Source: CALXOD01 sp964402715 (GTDB lineage Bacteria; Verrucomicrobiota; Lentisphaeria; Victivallales; Victivallaceae). Taken from it: DNA of 64,000 nt. Shown one piece after another: positions 61,697-64,000 of this stretch. The notes below the pieces were generated by a model. The model had not been told where the DNA came from. It worked only from the letters and a program-made list of their open reading frames with translations, and made no database searches. The stretch covers positions 62,001-126,000 of the forward strand of contig CAYODJ010000001.1 in NCBI GenBank assembly GCA_964402715.1, in the 5' to 3' direction. Each line of letters begins with the position of its first letter. Positions within the stretch are counted from its first letter, which is position 1. Made by a program: the position numbers and the translations under genes.

Positions 61697-62491
61697 TCAT
61701 CTCCTCGGCAGATCGCCGACAAGGCGGTTGAATCTGGCGCCTCTCAGCGGACCGTAGCTGATGCTGCCGTTGCGGTAGCGGGCGGTGGAGCCGACGAGAA
61801 GCGCTTCGTAGTAATGCTCCGTGGGCTTCGCGAGAAGATTGGGCGCGCGCATTTTCGGGTTGTTGATCGACATGTACGCGCGTTCCTCGGCGTTGCGCTT
61901 GACGGTCTCCAGCTGGGAGACGATGCTGTCTCCGCCGTCGTAGAAGCCGTTCTGAGAAATCGCGAAGATCAGTCTTCCTTTCCACAGATCATATTCCAGT
62001 ATCAGTTTCTCCATGCACATCGACACCACCAGATCCGCCACGATGCCGAGATACGAGTCCGGCAGCGTTTCGACGGTATGGTTAAGTACGGCTCCGTTTC
62101 CCGCCGTATTGGTGACGATCACCGCTCTGCGTATGAAGCCCTCCAGCACCGGCTGCGGGAAGTAGTTGAAGCAGTACGTCGCCTGCACCGTGTCGCCGGG
62201 CGTCAGATCGAAGTCAAGACTGATTTTGCCCATTTCGTGGTCGATGCGGAACAGCTTTTCCGAAAGCATCTTCCTGCCTCCGTTGAGATAGACCTCCGCA
62301 GGGTAGGCGGGGTTCCAGTTGGAATATGTGAAGCGCAGCAGACGCTCGTCGAGGATCGTCCCCGTTTCGTAGTTTATGATGATCTGCTCGAATTCCATGA
62401 TCGTCGGGAACAGCATGACGTTGATCAGCGTGTCGATCCTGTCGTTGCCCGTTGCAATCTTCGGTATGTAGGTTCCGGGAATCGTTTCCAT
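61697..62491 (-). CDS. Putative neck or virion protein, first gene of the tail operon
   Basis: A 264-residue protein (METIPGTYIPKIATGNDRID) starting at ATG 62491, with an adjacent GTG (62492-62494) as alternative; AAGGAGATA lies seven to ten bases upstream. Alternating strand and helix segments such as DSYLGIVADLVVSMCMEKLI and GFYDGGDSIVSQLETVKRN. It begins the leftward tail operon and precedes the adaptor-like gene, so it may be a neck protein. No catalytic motif. Confidence 0.5.
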   Translation of the reverse strand: METIPGTYIPKIATGNDRIDTLINVMLFPTIMEFEQIIINYETGTILDERLLRFTYSNWNPAYPAEVYLNGGRKMLSEKLFRIDHEMGKISLDFDLTPGDTVQATYCFNYFPQPVLEGFIRRAVIVTNTAGNGAVLNHTVETLPDSYLGIVADLVVSMCMEKLILEYDLWKGRLIFAISQNGFYDGGDSIVSQLETVKRNAEERAYMSINNPKMRAPNLLAKPTEHYYEALLVGSTARYRNGSISYGPLRGARFNRLVGDLPRR

Positions 62492-62494
62492 CAC

Positions 62495-62779
62495 AGGGTA
62501 TCTCCTTTAAGTTGGGAGGAAAATAAAGACTTTTTCCCGCCCGCTGAATCGGTCGTGCGCGTTGTAACCGCTTTCGGGACGGGCCGACTTTCCTGTTTTT
62601 TTCGCGGAAAAATTCGCGCGCTTCATATATAGACGGAAAGGTTGAGAGGAACGATCAGGAAAACGCTGTGCATCCCGGAGCGGGGCTTCCGCCGCGGACG
62701 GCGCAGGCGCAGAGGATTTCGTGAATTTCCTAACGGGCATAGCCCGAGGATTTTCAATATTACGGAGGAGCATGCGGGA
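62495..62779. promoter_or_regulatory. Divergent intergenic region between tail operon and toxin-antitoxin genes
   Basis: A 285-base spacer that should hold the leftward tail-operon promoter and the rightward toxin-operon promoter. It contains the inverted repeat CGGGCATAGCCCG just upstream of the toxin start, a candidate operator, and CATATATAGAC near 62622 as a possible -10 region. GGAGGAG (62764-62770) is the toxin ribosome binding site. Matches are suggestive only. Confidence 0.4.
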
Positions 62780-63349
62780 ATGGCGGATACGACGGGTCGG
62801 CTGGACAGAATTGCATGGAACATCGTGAAAAGCATGCACGCGCGGAAGAAGGCTTCGGTGATTCACGTTCCGACTGAAGACGGAGTCGAGGCAGTGGAGA
62901 TTCGTAATGTAAGAATCATCATCGAGAAGATACCGCCGAAAATCAAATCGAAAATTTTTGCGGGAAGAACGACAAGAACTTCCGGCATATACGATTTCAG
63001 AAACAAGAAACCTTTCTATCCGAAGCAGGAGCTGATTCGGCTGCTTTCTGAAAAACCGGCCAGAATCAAGTTTGACGACAGAATTGACAATCTTGCCGAT
63101 CCTGAAAAGCAGGGGATGGGAATTTCCAGAGAACAAGCAGCAGAAATCATCAAAGAACTTGATCCAAGGCATATTTTCAAAGGCGGGAATTTTCGAGAAA
63201 CCTTGACAAGAATGAATCCTCCTGTCGATGTATATTCCAAATATTTTCAGACGGAAGAAGGCGGGGAGATCGAGTTGTACATAAAATTCTATATTGCCGA
63301 TCACACTCTGGTTGTCGTGGTAAGTTTCCATGAGAGCATTCAGATATGA
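62780..63349 (+). CDS. MqsR-like toxin (RelE-type mRNA interferase superfamily)
   Basis: A 189-residue protein; ATG 62780 follows GGAGGAG. The C-terminal 85 residues match MqsR-type mRNA interferases: GMGISREQAAEIIKELDPRH, IFKGGNFRE, DVYSKYFQ and IELYIKFYIADHTLV then VVSFHES, corresponding to the MqsR pattern ...DFYKS...DVY...YIKF...VSFK. MqsR itself is about 98 residues, so residues 1-100 are an N-terminal extension (ASVIHVPTEDGVEAVEI, VRIIIEKIPPKIKSK) of unknown role. The stop overlaps the next ATG by four bases. As in mqsRA, the toxin precedes a zinc-binding partner. The DNA is AT-richer than its neighbours, suggesting recent acquisition. Confidence 0.65.
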   Translation: MADTTGRLDRIAWNIVKSMHARKKASVIHVPTEDGVEAVEIRNVRIIIEKIPPKIKSKIFAGRTTRTSGIYDFRNKKPFYPKQELIRLLSEKPARIKFDDRIDNLADPEKQGMGISREQAAEIIKELDPRHIFKGGNFRETLTRMNPPVDVYSKYFQTEEGGEIELYIKFYIADHTLVVVVSFHESIQI

Positions 63350-63813
63350 GAAAGCGTCTTGTCAAGAAGAGAGCCGACTGGCGCTACGACTGCAAGCGGC
63401 CGATGAAAATCGGCCGCGTTCTGAAAAGATGCAGTCCGTACATCGGCGCTTATGAAGTCAGAGGAAGACTGCCTTACTGTCCGCTATGCAAGTCGTGTTT
63501 CATCAGCTATACTCTGGGCATCAGAGAAGAGGAAGTCCAGATGCGCAGAGCCTCCGAGCTTCTCTTGAAGAACTATCCTCCCGGCAGATACGAATATCTC
63601 TCCGAAGAGGAGGTTTTCAGGCGCGAGAGGAAAAGGAAATATGACCACATCTACGATGATGACGAATCATTATTGAAATATCTTCGGTACGTCATCTTCA
63701 ACATCATCTTGGAAGACAGGCGGATCTACTTGAAAAAATCTTTCGATCTCCATCAGCATAACAGGACGGGATGGTTCGACATCACGAAACCGGAAGAGGA
63801 AACGGGAAAGTGA
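63346..63813 (+). CDS. MqsA-like zinc-binding antitoxin candidate, copy 1
   Basis: A 155-residue protein overlapping the toxin stop (ATGA). Its N-terminus contains CKRPM, then YEVRGRLPYCPLCKSCF, resembling the zinc-binding N-terminal domain of MqsA/YgiT, where YxxRG and CxxC are shared. MqsA uses two CxxC pairs; here the first pair is reduced because a Cys is replaced by Arg (WRYDCK). The C-terminal part has YLSEEEVFRRERKRKYDHI and a helical region but no clear helix-turn-helix. Identified by context with the MqsR-like gene, so the antitoxin role is tentative. Confidence 0.55.
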   Translation: MRKRLVKKRADWRYDCKRPMKIGRVLKRCSPYIGAYEVRGRLPYCPLCKSCFISYTLGIREEEVQMRRASELLLKNYPPGRYEYLSEEEVFRRERKRKYDHIYDDDESLLKYLRYVIFNIILEDRRIYLKKSFDLHQHNRTGWFDITKPEEETGK

Positions 63814-64000
63814 GAAAGCGTCTCATGAAAAAAGTCGGCGACTGGTGCCGCAGATGCAGACGTCCCATGAAAATCAGCCGGGTATGGAAAAGATGCAGTC
63901 CGTACATCGGCGCTTATGAAGTCAGAGGAAGACTGCCTTACTGTCCGCTATGCAAGTCGTGTTTCATCAGCTATACTCTGGGCATCAGAGAAGAGGAAGT
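63424..64000 (+). repeat. Direct repeat spanning the tandem zinc-protein genes
   Basis: Bases 63424-63537 recur at 63887-64000 (offset 463) without differences seen by eye, covering the CSPYIGAYEVRG to GIREEEV segment of both copies. The flanking start segments differ at many positions. A sharply bounded identical block inside diverged flanks is typical of gene conversion or recent homologous exchange between tandem paralogues. Confidence 0.75.
63810..64000 (+). CDS. MqsA-like zinc-binding protein, copy 2 (runs off the window end)
   Basis: Starts at GTG 63810, overlapping the stop of copy 1 as GTGA. It reads MRKRLMKKVGDWCRRCRRPM then KRCSPYIGAYEVRGRLPYC, with an intact first CxxC (residues 13-16) and second CxxC (45-48). 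From about 63887 to the end the DNA is identical to 63424-63537, while the preceding about 75 bases have diverged. So copy 2 retains the full zinc site that copy 1 has partly lost. Confidence 0.7.
   Translation, partial: MRKRLMKKVGDWCRRCRRPMKISRVWKRCSPYIGAYEVRGRLPYCPLCKSCFISYTLGIREEE

Noticed and set aside
62507..63331. A 274-codon leftward open frame antisense to the toxin gene
   Set aside because: It is opposite a gene with a strong ribosome binding site and family match; its own sequence looks like a shadow with Arg/Ser-rich noise.
1..64000. CRISPR arrays or rRNA genes
   Set aside because: No short regularly spaced repeats and no rRNA-like stretches were seen.

Overview
The window is a stretch of a large double-stranded DNA tailed-phage genome, or a prophage of one. 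It holds a complete-looking tail assembly operon with a 2143-residue tape measure protein, three very large virion proteins of about 1000 to 2640 residues, phage-type replication genes and several nucleic-acid modification genes. Genes are dense, often overlap by 4 bases (ATGA), and many have clear Shine-Dalgarno sequences. Codons are G/C-rich at the third position, which creates long antisense open frames that are not genes. The host cannot be named from the sequence. Terminase, portal and major capsid are not seen and presumably lie outside the window.

Region 1 (1 to about 10950, rightward) carries replication and DNA modification or defence. It opens with an intein (Hint) fragment, a short antisense gene, and the C-terminal two thirds of a DNA polymerase III alpha-like polymerase whose catalytic motif sits at a damaged intein junction. 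Next come a small conserved protein, a TET-associated-type DNA glycosyltransferase, a zinc-ribbon protein, a 5'-3' exonuclease, a DnaQ-like 3'-5' exonuclease, a solitary C5-cytosine methyltransferase, a PD-(D/E)XK homing-type nuclease, a Cys-rich micro-protein, a phage ClpS, an unknown protein, and a full Type II restriction-modification pair (C5 methyltransferase plus Eco29kI-family GIY-YIG endonuclease).

Region 2 (11290 to 38760, leftward) starts on its right with three giant virion proteins (2546, 836 and 1008 residues), then a 2642-residue protein, a 706-residue protein, a subtilisin-like protease and small proteins, and ends with a RecD/Dda-like helicase.

Region 3 (38760 to 44280) is accessory. 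A rightward group begins with an Nmad3 DNA-modification-associated protein and ends with a membrane protein. A leftward segment holds a tandem duplication of an unknown gene pair, one member of which survives only as a truncated remnant.

Region 4 (44280 to 62500, leftward) is the tail operon in typical order: neck or connector proteins, tail terminator, tail-tube-like proteins interleaved with tail-assembly-chaperone-like paralogues, tape measure, hub, and tail-fibre-like proteins.

Region 5 (62500 to 64000, rightward) is an AT-richer MqsR-like toxin with an overlapping MqsA-like zinc protein. A tandem second copy of the zinc protein runs off the end.

How the genes may work together: the methyltransferases, the glycosyltransferase and Nmad3 suggest modified cytosines in the phage DNA. 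The restriction pair and toxin-antitoxin pair suggest inter-phage competition or stabilisation, and ClpS suggests steering of host ClpAP proteolysis.
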